Below are positions 43,528 through 52,294 of a stretch of 64,000 nucleotides of DNA, one piece after another. Source of the stretch: Actinophytocola xinjiangensis. GTDB taxonomy: Bacteria; Actinomycetota; Actinomycetes; Mycobacteriales; Pseudonocardiaceae. The notes below the pieces were generated by a model. It did no database searches and was not told where the DNA came from. It was given only the letters and a program-made list of their open reading frames with translations. Position numbers and translations under genes: made by a program. The first letter of the stretch is position 1, and every line of letters starts with the position of its first letter. The stretch spans positions 124,001 to 188,000 of the forward strand of contig NZ_MSIF01000004.1 of the NCBI RefSeq assembly GCF_001921215.1. Reading direction: 5' to 3'.

Positions 43528-44148
43528 TCACGCGTGACTGTGTGTGCCGGTTGCTCCGCCGAGGCCGTGCCAAACCATGCGCATGATCAGCTCGGCGGCG
43601 TCCTCGGCGGTCACATCCTCCCTTGTCACGTACCACTGCGCGAGTCGTTCACAGGCGCCCACCACGATCTCGCCGTAGGCCTGGAGGTCGCGGTCCGGCA
43701 CGCCGACGAGGTAGGAGCCGAAGAGTGTGGCGTTCACCTCGGTCTGCTGCTGGCGGACGGCCTCGATCTCGTCCATGGCCGCCTGGCCGGCGACGGCGGC
43801 CTCCTGGCGCAGCAGGGCCCAGGAGCGCCGGTGGGAGTCGATGAAGCCGAAGAAGGCCACCAGGCCCCGTTCCAGCGCCTCGCGGGCGGAGAGGACGCCC
43901 TCGACCGAGGCGAGTGTGGTGGCCAGCAGTTCGGCGCGTGCCTGGCGGATGCACGCGACCAGCAGGCCCTCCTTGGAGCCGAAGTACTCGTAGAGCATCG
44001 GTTTGGAGACCCCGACCCCCTCGGCGATCTCGTCCATCGAGGACGCCTGGTAGCCCCGTTCGGCGAAGATCTCCTCGGCGACGGCGATCATCTGCCGTTC
44101 GCGTTCGGCGCGGGGCATGCGGCGCCGGGGTTGCCGTGTGCTGCTCAC
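43528..44148 (-). CDS. TetR family transcriptional regulator
   Basis: The 206-residue repressor has an N-terminal helix-turn-helix: RQMIAVAEEIFAERGYQASS, then EIAEGVGVSKPMLYEYFGSK. A helical ligand domain follows. It is divergent from the monooxygenase gene at 44219 with a 70-nt gap that contains symmetric repeats, the standard layout for local control. The ligand is probably a substrate or product of that enzyme (inference). Confidence 0.9.
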   Translation of the reverse strand: MSSTRQPRRRMPRAERERQMIAVAEEIFAERGYQASSMDEIAEGVGVSKPMLYEYFGSKEGLLVACIRQARAELLATTLASVEGVLSAREALERGLVAFFGFIDSHRRSWALLRQEAAVAGQAAMDEIEAVRQQQTEVNATLFGSYLVGVPDRDLQAYGEIVVGACERLAQWYVTREDVTAEDAAELIMRMVWHGLGGATGTHSHA

Positions 44149-44155
44149 CGGTCAA

Positions 44156-44191
44156 CACTACCGGAAGTAACCTACTCCCAGTAAGGTAGTG
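44156..44191. promoter_or_regulatory. operator-like symmetric repeats between tetR and monooxygenase
   Basis: CACTACC (44156-44162) and GGTAGTG (44185-44191) are perfect inverted repeats. Between them TACTCCCAGTA is a second small palindrome, and AGTAACCTACT/AGTAAGGTAGT are near-direct repeats. The cluster fills the divergent gap and is probably the binding site of the adjacent TetR protein, covering both promoters. Confidence 0.6.
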
Positions 44192-44218
44192 CGGAGCAAC
44201 GGTACGGAGGTCGCCATC

Positions 44219-45703
44219 ATGGGGATGACCAGGCAGTTCCACACAATCGTGGTCGGTACGGGGTTCTCCGGTCTGGGGATGGCCATCGAACTGCGGCGCG
44301 CCGGCCGCGAGGACTTCGTGGTCCTGGAGAAGGCCGACGACATCGGCGGGACCTGGCGGGACAACACCTACCCCGGCTGCGCGTGCGACATCCAGTCGCA
44401 CATGTACTCGTTCTCCTTCGCCCAGAACCCGGACTGGTCGCGGTCCTACTCGGCGCAGCCGGAGATCTGGCGGTACCTGCGCCGGGTGACCGACGAGTAC
44501 GACCTGCGCCGGCACATCCACTTCGGCGTCGAGATGACCGGCGCGCGCTGGGACGAGGACGAGCACCGCTGGCACGTCACCACCGCCGGGGGCACCGAGT
44601 ACGTCGGCCGCTACCTGGTGGCGGGCATCGGCGGGCTGCACATCCCGCGCGTGCCGCGACTGCCCGGGCTGGAGGACTTCGCCGGCACGGTGTTCCACTC
44701 CGCGCGCTGGGACCACGAGTACTCCCTGGCCGGCAAGCGGGTCGCGGTCGTGGGGACCGGGGCGAGCGCGGTGCAGTTCGTGCCGAGGATCGCGCCGGAG
44801 GTGGCGAAGCTGGCGGTGTTCCAGCGGACGCCGCCGTGGATCATGCCCAAGGCCGACGTCGCGATCCCGGAGTGGGCCAAGCGGGTCTTCCGGGGCGTGC
44901 CGGGCGCGCAGCGGCTCTACCGCAGCCTGCTCTACTGGATGCTGGAGGCGCGGGCGATCGGCTTCAACGGCCGGCCGGGGCTGATGCGCCTGGCGCAGCG
45001 GATCGCCCTGGCGCACCTGCGTCGCGCGGTCGCCGATCCCGAACTGCGCCGCAAGCTCACGCCGGACTACGTCATGGGCTGCAAACGGGTGCTGATCGCC
45101 AACGACTTCTACCCAGCGCTGACCCGCCCCAACGTCGAGGTGGTGACCGACGGTGTCGCCGAGGTCCGCGAGAATTCCATTGTGGACAGTGCGGGCGTCG
45201 AGCACGAGGTGGACGCGATCATCCTCGGCACCGGCTTCCACGTCACCGACGCCTTCGACTACCTGGACATCACCGGCACCGGCGGGCGCGACCTGGCCAA
45301 GCAGTGGCGCGCGTCGGGGATCCAGACCCACCTCGGCATCACCGTCGCCGGCTACCCCAACCTGTTCTTCCTGCTGGGCCCCAACACCGCGCTCGGGCAC
45401 AACTCGGTGGTGTTCATGATCGAGTCGCAGATCCGGTACGTGGCCAAGGCGATGGCCATGGCCGATGAGGCCGGCGCGGAAGCGCTGGACACCAAGGAGT
45501 CCGCGCAGGCGCGGTTCCAGTCGGGGATCCAGCGCCGGCTCGTCGAGGGCGTGTGGACCCAGGGCGGTTGCCGCAGCTGGTACCTGGACAGCCAGGGCGT
45601 CAACCGGACCATCTGGCCGGGCTTCACCTGGCGCTACTGGCTCGACACCCGCGACCCCGACCCGGAGACGTTCACCCTGCTGCCGCGGCGGGCGACCGGT
45701 TAG
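44219..45703 (+). CDS. Baeyer-Villiger-type flavin monooxygenase
   Basis: The 494-residue FAD/NADPH monooxygenase starts at ATG 44219 with GGAGG 8 nt upstream (an ATG at 44225 is also possible). The first Rossmann motif is IVVGTGFSGLGMAIELRRAG and the second VAVVGTGASAVQFV. The fingerprint FAGTVFHSARWDHE fits FxGxxxHxxxW(D). It is a paralog of the enzyme at 30776 and shares long segments with it (WRDNTYPG, GCKRVL, GTGF). Its expression is likely controlled by the divergent TetR gene. Confidence 0.92.
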   Translation: MGMTRQFHTIVVGTGFSGLGMAIELRRAGREDFVVLEKADDIGGTWRDNTYPGCACDIQSHMYSFSFAQNPDWSRSYSAQPEIWRYLRRVTDEYDLRRHIHFGVEMTGARWDEDEHRWHVTTAGGTEYVGRYLVAGIGGLHIPRVPRLPGLEDFAGTVFHSARWDHEYSLAGKRVAVVGTGASAVQFVPRIAPEVAKLAVFQRTPPWIMPKADVAIPEWAKRVFRGVPGAQRLYRSLLYWMLEARAIGFNGRPGLMRLAQRIALAHLRRAVADPELRRKLTPDYVMGCKRVLIANDFYPALTRPNVEVVTDGVAEVRENSIVDSAGVEHEVDAIILGTGFHVTDAFDYLDITGTGGRDLAKQWRASGIQTHLGITVAGYPNLFFLLGPNTALGHNSVVFMIESQIRYVAKAMAMADEAGAEALDTKESAQARFQSGIQRRLVEGVWTQGGCRSWYLDSQGVNRTIWPGFTWRYWLDTRDPDPETFTLLPRRATG

Positions 45704-46182
45704 TCCTCGGCGGGGGAGGTGATCTCTCGGAGACTCGCGATCAGGTCCACGGTTTCCAGCCCGCACAGTTCCGCCATCCGTTCCAGCGCGGCGATGTCCA
45801 GGCTGACGTCGGCCGGCTGGTGTCCGTTGTTCTCGGCCAGTTTTCCCTTGGCCCAGCGGCGCAGCGGGAGCAGTGCGGGGCGGTTGTCGCGCACGACCCG
45901 GCGCAGGTCCACCCGGATGGCCCCGACCGGGGAGTCGTCGAAGACCCGTTCGTGGACGCGGGCCATGAGCTCGTGCGGGACCTCGTCCATCGCCAGGCAC
46001 AGCTCCACCAGCCGCACCACCGAGCACTGGCGGGTCCCCAGTTCGTAGGTCGCCAGCGTCTGCAGCGAGATGTCGCTCTGCAGACGCTGGTTGAGGTCTC
46101 GCCTGGTCCACCCGCGACGTTTGCGCAGGCGCCGTAGCTCGTCCCCGAGTATTCGTTGGTAGGTCGCTGTGTCCAGCCGCAC
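45700..46182 (-). CDS. XRE-type helix-turn-helix regulator
   Basis: The 160-residue protein starts at GTG 46182 (VRLDTATYQRILGDELRRLR). The helix-turn-helix covers about residues 10-65 (RRGWTRRDLNQRL, SLQTLATYELGTRQCSVVRL). The C-terminal part ends with ALERMAELCGLETVDLIASL, another small helical domain. It may sense a developmental or stress state, as do related proteins in this order of bacteria. Its stop overlaps that of the convergent monooxygenase gene. Confidence 0.85.
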   Translation of the reverse strand: MRLDTATYQRILGDELRRLRKRRGWTRRDLNQRLQSDISLQTLATYELGTRQCSVVRLVELCLAMDEVPHELMARVHERVFDDSPVGAIRVDLRRVVRDNRPALLPLRRWAKGKLAENNGHQPADVSLDIAALERMAELCGLETVDLIASLREITSPAED

Positions 46183-46351
46183 GATCGCCCCTCTCCGAGG
46201 TGGGAGCCGATCATCGGACCAGCTCCCCACATAGAAGGGAATGGATCAGGGCGTCGTGATTACGCGGCTTTTCACAAATTGTTCGCCCGATGACACCCAG
46301 CAACGCTGTGACTTCGGGTTACACGACTTAACGTCGCCCGATAGTGTGAAG

Positions 46352-48172
46352 TTAGTTGACACACCCATTGGCGTCCGGTTGGTCCTGTTGTGCGGTCCTG
46401 GCCGGATCCAGGCGCAGCAACGGTTTCGCCGCGAAACCGTTGTTGGTCCCCGGCCCCGAGAAGTCCGAACCGAGCAGCACGGTCACCGAACCCTCCGCCA
46501 GATTCTCGTCCCGCTCGACGAGCACCGAACCGCCCAGCGACTCGGCCACCTGCTGACCGAGAGCCTGCTCGCCGGCCGCGTGCCGGACAACGGTCCGCTC
46601 CCGCGCCTGCGCGTTGCCGACCTCGCCCCGGGTGAAACCCTCGTCGGCCAGCGACGAGGCCACCGAGTCGGCCAGGCCGGTCTGCCCGGTCGCGTTCCGC
46701 ACGTTCACCGTGATCTGGCTCGGCGAGGTCGAACTGTCGTCGGGCGGCGCGGGCGAGGACGTCGCCTTGGTGCCGACGAGCCCGGCGACGAACTCCTGGA
46801 CCTCGTCCGGGTCGACCTCCACCGCCGAGCCGTCCTCGGGAGTGTCCAGATCGGGCGTGCCGACCGGGATCGTCTGGAACGACATCTTGCCGCCGGTCAG
46901 GTCCATCATGTCCTGGGCGAACTCGACGACGTTCCAGTCCTTGCTCAACACCACCGACTTCCCGATGGCGTCCTGCAACCGGTCCAGCGTGTCCGAACCC
47001 GGCGCCAGCAGGTCCTGCGAGAAGACCTTCTTCGCCATCCCGTTGAGGAACACCTGCTGACGCACGATCCGGTCGAGGTCGCCGTTGGGCAGGCCGTGGC
47101 GCTGGCGCACGAACGCCAGCGCGGCCACCCCGGACAGGTTCTGCTTCCCGGCCGGGAAGCGCGCCCCCGAACGCCAGTCGTCGACCGGGGCCTTGAGACA
47201 GACCTCGATCCCGCCGATGGCCTTGGTGATGTCGTAGAAGCCGAGCAGGTTGACCTCGGCGTAGCGGTCGATCGTCGCCCCGGTCAGCTGTTCGACGGTC
47301 GCGATCAGCTTCTTGGCGCCGTCCCGGTTGGACCGCACCTGGAGGTCGGCGTCGTCGGTGACGCCCTCCTCCTCCAACCGCTCCATGGCGTCGTTCTTCG
47401 CCCGCAGGTACGCGGAGTTGATCTTGTGTTCGCCGTAGCCCGGGATGTCGACGTAGGAGTCGCGGGGCATCGACACCGCGTAGGCCTTCCCGCCGTCGTT
47501 CGGGATCCGGATCATGATCAGCGTGTCGGTGTTCAGCTCGCCGTCGCTCACCCCGGCCGAGAGCATCCGCAACTGCTCGTCCGACAGCGGGTTGCCCCGC
47601 GCGTCGGTGCGGCTGTCCATGCCGACCATCAGGATGTCGACCGCGCCGTCGGCCGGCCGCTCCTCCAACCCGCCGATCACGTCGGCGGTCGTCAGACTGG
47701 CCCGGAACTCCTCGATGCGCCCCCAGTAGTAGCCGGTGGCTGCCAGCACCAGCACCGAGAGCACCGTCAGCGCCACCTTGGCCCCGGCCAGCACCGGACG
47801 GCGCGGCGGGTGGTGCGGCGGGCGGTGCGGCGGGCGGTGCGGCGGGCGGGGGACCGGCCGGGTGCGCGGGTCGGATCTCGGCTCCCAGCGGGCGTCGGCC
47901 GTGCGCGGCGGGCGACGGTACGGGTCCGGTCGGTCACCGGGGCGACCGACCACCCGGCCGGCGTTGGCCGGCGGGGTCGACGGCGGCGGCATCCGCCCGC
48001 CGTCGCGCGGCGGGACCGGGCGGCCGTGACCCGCCCCGTACCCCCGCCGCTCCGGCGGTGACCCCCGGCCTTCCGGCCCTGGTGGCCGATAGTTCACCCC
48101 GTACTCCTCCCACAGCGGACGATCCTGGGCTTCCCCGCTCCGACCCGGCACAAGCATCGACCTGTACCGCAT
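46352..48172 (-). CDS. LytR-CpsA-Psr (LCP) family glycopolymer ligase
   Basis: The 606-residue membrane protein attaches wall glycopolymers to peptidoglycan. The order is: a basic Pro/Arg-rich cytoplasmic segment of about 130 residues, one membrane helix (VALTVLSVLVLAATGYYW), the LCP domain with DILMVGMDSR, NTDTLIMIRIPNDGG and the Arg in MPRDSYVDIPGYG, then a LytR_C domain (ITVNVRNATGQTGLADSVAS). ATGs at 48172 and 48157 both lack a good ribosome site; 48172 is given. In Corynebacteriales and relatives these proteins attach arabinogalactan. Confidence 0.9.
   Translation of the reverse strand: MRYRSMLVPGRSGEAQDRPLWEEYGVNYRPPGPEGRGSPPERRGYGAGHGRPVPPRDGGRMPPPSTPPANAGRVVGRPGDRPDPYRRPPRTADARWEPRSDPRTRPVPRPPHRPPHRPPHHPPRRPVLAGAKVALTVLSVLVLAATGYYWGRIEEFRASLTTADVIGGLEERPADGAVDILMVGMDSRTDARGNPLSDEQLRMLSAGVSDGELNTDTLIMIRIPNDGGKAYAVSMPRDSYVDIPGYGEHKINSAYLRAKNDAMERLEEEGVTDDADLQVRSNRDGAKKLIATVEQLTGATIDRYAEVNLLGFYDITKAIGGIEVCLKAPVDDWRSGARFPAGKQNLSGVAALAFVRQRHGLPNGDLDRIVRQQVFLNGMAKKVFSQDLLAPGSDTLDRLQDAIGKSVVLSKDWNVVEFAQDMMDLTGGKMSFQTIPVGTPDLDTPEDGSAVEVDPDEVQEFVAGLVGTKATSSPAPPDDSSTSPSQITVNVRNATGQTGLADSVASSLADEGFTRGEVGNAQARERTVVRHAAGEQALGQQVAESLGGSVLVERDENLAEGSVTVLLGSDFSGPGTNNGFAAKPLLRLDPARTAQQDQPDANGCVN
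47804..47851. repeat. four 12-bp tandem units in the LCP gene
   Basis: Four consecutive units of the type CGGCGGGCGGTG encode a Pro-Pro-His-Arg repeat in the basic cytoplasmic segment. The middle two units are identical, and the outer two have one change each. The unit length keeps the frame. Confidence 0.9.
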
Positions 48173-48262
48173 GGACGTGTCGGCCGCGCCTGAGGTTGTC
48201 TTCCAGACTCGCACACGTCGCGCAGGGTGACCGGTCCGGCACGCATGATCAACGCGGAAACT

Positions 48263-50413
48263 TCACCGACCGACGGGCACCGTGCCGGCACCGGCCGGTC
48301 TGGCCCGCACCGGCTGGACGCACGCGAACGCGACCCCCAACGCGACGACCATCGTGGCACCGTGCACGGCCGTGCCGACACCGCTGATGGTCGTGAGCAT
48401 CGGCGGCACACCGGCGATCGCGGTGACCACCCACGGCCCCGGCCGGCCGGCGGTCTGCAGGTGGACGCAGTGCACCAGGTACCAGCCGACCAGCAGATGG
48501 ATCAGGTTGGCCATCGGGTCGATCGGCAGGCCGAGCAGCGTCGAGGTCTGCGTCCAGCCGGACAGCCCGGTCACCGCGAAGCCGAGCACCCCGAGCACCC
48601 CGTAGACCACGCCCAGCCCAGCCGCGACACTGTCGGGCCACGTCCGGCGCGGCCCGGGGTCGACACCGAGGTCCTCGACGGTCTCGGCCGGCGCCGGGGC
48701 ACCCCGGCGCTCGCGCTCGAACCACAGGAACGTCACCAGCGTCGGCAGCGCGACCAGACCGATGGCCAGCAGCGTGCGCGGGCGGGTCAGCCACTCGATG
48801 CCGCTGCCGGGGATCTGGCCGCCGCTGGCGACCCCCACCAGACCCTCCAGCACCAGCATCGCGCACAGGTACAGCAGGTAGACGGTCATCGGCGCGGTCC
48901 GCACGACCGACACCGTCCTGGCCGTCGGGCTGGTCGCCAGCGCCCGCAGGGCCGGCTCGCGCGGCAGCACCACCAGGCACAGCTGGACGACCCCGATCAG
49001 CAGCACCCCGGCCAGCGACGGCGCGAACGCCGCGTACCCGGTCGGCTCCGCCAGCTGCAACCTCGGCTGCGCGCCGAACACCGTGAGCACCACCAGCCCG
49101 GCGAACGCGCTCACCGCCACGCCCACCAGCAGCCACCGGGGCACCCGCCACAGCGTGCCGGCCGCGTAGAGGCAGGCCAGCTGGGCGAACAGCAGCGCCA
49201 CCAGCACCCCGCCGACGTGCGCGGCCAGCGAGCCGCCGACGAAGCTCAGCCCCACCACCCCGGCGACCAGGACCACCGGCGTCACCACCGGCAGCCGCTC
49301 GTGCAGCCAGGACGTCACCGGCTGCAACGCCACCACCAGCAGGTAGAGCCCCAACAGCCACAGCGGCTGCACGATCAGCCTGCTGAACGCGGTCACCGAC
49401 TCGTCCGGTGCCTCCAGCAGCTCCAGCGACAGCGGGATGACCAGCCAGGCGATGACGAACGCCAGCACCGGGCGGATCAGCCAGCCGATGCGGTCGACCA
49501 GGTAGGTGCCGTAGCCGGCGCCGGCCGCGCGGGTCGCCCGCCAGGCCAGCAGCGTGGCGTGCCCGCCGGCCAGGAAGAACAGCGGAACCAGCTGCAACAG
49601 CCAGGTCAGCGGCCACACCCAGCCCGGTTCGGCGTCCCCGCGCATGGTGAACGCCAGCAGGGACTCGGCGGCCACGATCCCGGCCAGCGCCACCGCGCGC
49701 AGCAGCCGCAGGTACTCGGCGCGGGCACGTTCGGCCGGCCGCAGCGCCAGTGGGACCAGCGCGCGGCGCGGCCGATGGCGGCGCGGGCCCCGGCGCACCA
49801 CGGCCGGCGCGCGGGCCACGACCAGCAGCGTGATGACCACCATCGCCACCGACCACGGGCCGACCGGCTCGTTCTTGGGCGGGCCCCACTGCTGGTGCCA
49901 GGAGTTGACGACCAGACCCACGGTGTACAGCGAGGCGACGACCTCGCAGGAGGCCGGGGAGCCACGCGGGTTGTACCCGCACTGGGCGTGCATGTCCAGC
50001 GACAGCCGGTCGTCGAGGCGTTCGCGCAGGTCGGTGGACAGCGGCTGGCCCTTGGCCTCGGCGTAGCGCAGCATGTCGTAGCCCAGGTCGTGGGCCTTGC
50101 AGCCGACGCTGTAGTCCCAGCGGGTGTCGCCCCACGGCGAGGAACAGGCGCCGTCGGGGTGGACCGCGCGCACGGTGCCGTCCGGGGCCGTGAGGTGGAT
50201 CGGTTCGCGCCCGCTGACCTCGGTGAAGTCGTCGGGCAGCAGGGCGATCGGGTCCCGGCCGCCGGCCGGGTCGAGCTGGGCCTCGATGGCGGCCGCGACC
50301 TTGGCGACGTCACCGGTCGGCGGGCTGGTGACCGGCGGGGTCGGGCGCGAGGCGATCACCGCGAACGCGGCGGCGGCCAACAGCATCGCCACCAGCCACA
50401 GTGGTCGGGGCAT
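48263..50413 (-). CDS. phospholipase A2 - acyltransferase-3-like membrane - DUF4383-like fusion
   Basis: The 716-residue protein has an N-terminal membrane helix (PLWLVAMLLAAAAFAVIA), then an exported domain with CSSPWGDTRWDYSVGCKAHD and LGYD near residues 88-112, the C-x-x-H-D-x-x-Y active-site helix of prokaryotic phospholipase A2. LSLDMHAQCGY with a second Asp and Cys follows. After it come about ten membrane helices with an acyltransferase-3-like look. The C-terminal four helices (GLGVVYGVLGVLGFAVTGLS, then DPMANLIHLLVGWYLV) resemble DUF4383. The fusion suggests lipid deacylation and reacylation in one protein. Confidence 0.78.
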   Translation of the reverse strand: MPRPLWLVAMLLAAAAFAVIASRPTPPVTSPPTGDVAKVAAAIEAQLDPAGGRDPIALLPDDFTEVSGREPIHLTAPDGTVRAVHPDGACSSPWGDTRWDYSVGCKAHDLGYDMLRYAEAKGQPLSTDLRERLDDRLSLDMHAQCGYNPRGSPASCEVVASLYTVGLVVNSWHQQWGPPKNEPVGPWSVAMVVITLLVVARAPAVVRRGPRRHRPRRALVPLALRPAERARAEYLRLLRAVALAGIVAAESLLAFTMRGDAEPGWVWPLTWLLQLVPLFFLAGGHATLLAWRATRAAGAGYGTYLVDRIGWLIRPVLAFVIAWLVIPLSLELLEAPDESVTAFSRLIVQPLWLLGLYLLVVALQPVTSWLHERLPVVTPVVLVAGVVGLSFVGGSLAAHVGGVLVALLFAQLACLYAAGTLWRVPRWLLVGVAVSAFAGLVVLTVFGAQPRLQLAEPTGYAAFAPSLAGVLLIGVVQLCLVVLPREPALRALATSPTARTVSVVRTAPMTVYLLYLCAMLVLEGLVGVASGGQIPGSGIEWLTRPRTLLAIGLVALPTLVTFLWFERERRGAPAPAETVEDLGVDPGPRRTWPDSVAAGLGVVYGVLGVLGFAVTGLSGWTQTSTLLGLPIDPMANLIHLLVGWYLVHCVHLQTAGRPGPWVVTAIAGVPPMLTTISGVGTAVHGATMVVALGVAFACVQPVRARPAGAGTVPVGR

Positions 50414-50581
50414 GCCGGAATGGACCCGGTCGCCTCCCAGCTCCGGGTCCGCGGCGGTTCCCCCGATCATCGGCCGCCGGGCACGCGAGTCCCCATGGAA
50501 GCAGATTACCCGTAGGGATCAGCGCCAACGGCCGGTTCGTCCGGTTACCGAACTCACCCGGGCGATCACTCAGGAGGCGGG

Positions 50582-51886
50582 TCAGGAAGCGATGCGTACC
50601 TGGTCGCGGCCGTTCTCCTTGGCCTCGTAGACCGCCGCGTCGGCCGACTGCAACAGGTCCCCGAGCTCCTTGGCGTGGTCGGGGTAGATGGCGACACCGA
50701 TCGAGGTGGTGCGGTGGGTGATGGCCACCGGGCCGCCGCGCTTGTCGGTGGTCGGCACGTGCAGCTCGGAGATCATCCGGCGGATGCGTTCGCCGGCGAG
50801 CTTGGCCTCGTCGGTGGACGCGTCGGGCAGGAACACCACGAACTCCTCGCCGCCGAAGCGGCCCAGGATGTCGCTGGGGCGGGTCGCCCCGCGCAGCGCG
50901 TGCGCGACGTACTCCAGCATGTCGTCGCCGGCCGGGTGGCCCCAGGTGTCGTTGATCGACTTGAAGTGGTCGAGGTCGACCATCAGCACCGCGGCCGAGC
51001 CGTTGGCGCGTTCGACCCGTGACAGGGCGCGTTCGGCGCCCTCGCGCCAGCCCCGGATGTTGAGCAGGCCGGTCTTGGGGTCGGTGCGCACGGCCTCCTG
51101 CAACTGGTTGATCTCGGCGATCCGGTTGCCGATGACCGACACCACCACGATGATCGCCAGCGCCGCCGGGACGTTGACCAGCAGGATCGCCGCGACCGTG
51201 CCCAGGGCGATGGTCAGCGCCTCGAGCTCGTTGTCGTCCTTGGTGCCCAGGACGGTCCGGATCGTCGGCTGCGACGGTCGGAGCAGGATGATGCCGATGG
51301 CGATCACCGCCGCCTGGACCGAGAAGTACACGATCCCGGCCAGCATCAGGATCCCGAACTCGGCGATCGAGTCGATCACGCCGGTGCGCGACCACGTCCG
51401 GGGACCGAACGCGGCGAGCGCCTCGTGGGCCACCACCGCGGCCAGCAGGACGCTGGAGGTGGAGAACATGAATCGGTACAGCGGGCGCCGGGCGACCACC
51501 CAGCGCTGGGTCCGGCTGAGCACGATGCCCAGCAGGGCCAGGTGGATGGGCAGCACCACCACGCCGGCGAACGACCAGATACCGACCAGGTCGATCTGCA
51601 CCGTCGGCTTGCGTGACCTGCGGCGTTCCTCCTGGCGGCGGGACAGTTGCAGGTGCACCGACGCGCAGACCGCGAGCGCGGCGAACCGGAACCAGTCCTC
51701 GCGTACCGGGGTGGAGGCGGTGACCGTGGTCAGGACGATCGCGGTGGTCGCGAGTAGCCCGGATACGACCATATAGACGATCAGGGCCGGCGGTTGTTGC
51801 CAGAGTGCCCACTGACGCAAACGCACTAAAAATGTGGCTCCGGAGTGTTGCGATCCACCGGGATCGTTCACACTTGTAGGTGACAT
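50582..51886 (-). CDS. membrane diguanylate cyclase (GGDEF domain)
   Basis: The 434-residue protein makes cyclic di-GMP. The N-terminal 260 residues contain about six membrane helices, a MASE-like sensor. The cyclase domain spans about 265-434: DPKTGLLNIRGWREGAERAL, VDLDHFKSINDTWGHPAGD and the active-site GGEEF. RPSD lies exactly five residues before GGEEF, so the inhibitory I-site is intact and product feedback is expected. No EAL domain is attached. c-di-GMP controls development through BldD in filamentous actinobacteria (known). Confidence 0.93.
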   Translation of the reverse strand: MSPTSVNDPGGSQHSGATFLVRLRQWALWQQPPALIVYMVVSGLLATTAIVLTTVTASTPVREDWFRFAALAVCASVHLQLSRRQEERRRSRKPTVQIDLVGIWSFAGVVVLPIHLALLGIVLSRTQRWVVARRPLYRFMFSTSSVLLAAVVAHEALAAFGPRTWSRTGVIDSIAEFGILMLAGIVYFSVQAAVIAIGIILLRPSQPTIRTVLGTKDDNELEALTIALGTVAAILLVNVPAALAIIVVVSVIGNRIAEINQLQEAVRTDPKTGLLNIRGWREGAERALSRVERANGSAAVLMVDLDHFKSINDTWGHPAGDDMLEYVAHALRGATRPSDILGRFGGEEFVVFLPDASTDEAKLAGERIRRMISELHVPTTDKRGGPVAITHRTTSIGVAIYPDHAKELGDLLQSADAAVYEAKENGRDQVRIAS

Positions 51887-52294
51887 TGGTATCGCGCCCC
51901 GGTAAGCCGAGTGTTCTGCCGCCGATCATGGTCCTCCGCCACGGAAGGATCAGTCGGCGGACACGACGCCTGCCTGGGCCCCTCGGCAGCGGCGGAGTTC
52001 ATGCGCGTAGATCCTTCCGTTCGTGACACCCCACAGTGTGCCCCGAGGTTGTTGACGTCGGGGGGCGGGCTTCGGTGCCCGCTTTCCCCGACTTCCGGTG
52101 TCCCTCGTGCCGTGGCGGAAGATGGCTGGATCTCGGACCGTGGTCTGTACGCGACAGGCGAGCTTGCCATAATGTCCCACCGCTACGGTGAGATTGACTC
52201 GATGGCGTCTCCGTGGAGGTGAACCCGATGAGGGACCGCGACATGTGATTCCGCGCGGCTGCCGTCCGAGGTCTGGTGATCGGCGGCAGGACCG
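51887..52294. other. gene-free region with a hairpin
   Basis: The 408 nt between the diguanylate cyclase start and the MFS stop hold no gene I can support. A GCGGGC-TTCGGT-GCCCGC hairpin followed by TTT lies at 52065-52085. A ribosome site (GGAGGTGAACCCG) precedes a six-codon frame at 52230-52250, but no plus-strand gene follows within 1.7 kb. The diguanylate cyclase promoter must lie here. Confidence 0.55.

Noticed and set aside
52230-52250. Six-codon leader peptide with a strong ribosome site
   Set aside because: No plus-strand gene follows for more than 1.6 kb, so there is nothing for it to attenuate.
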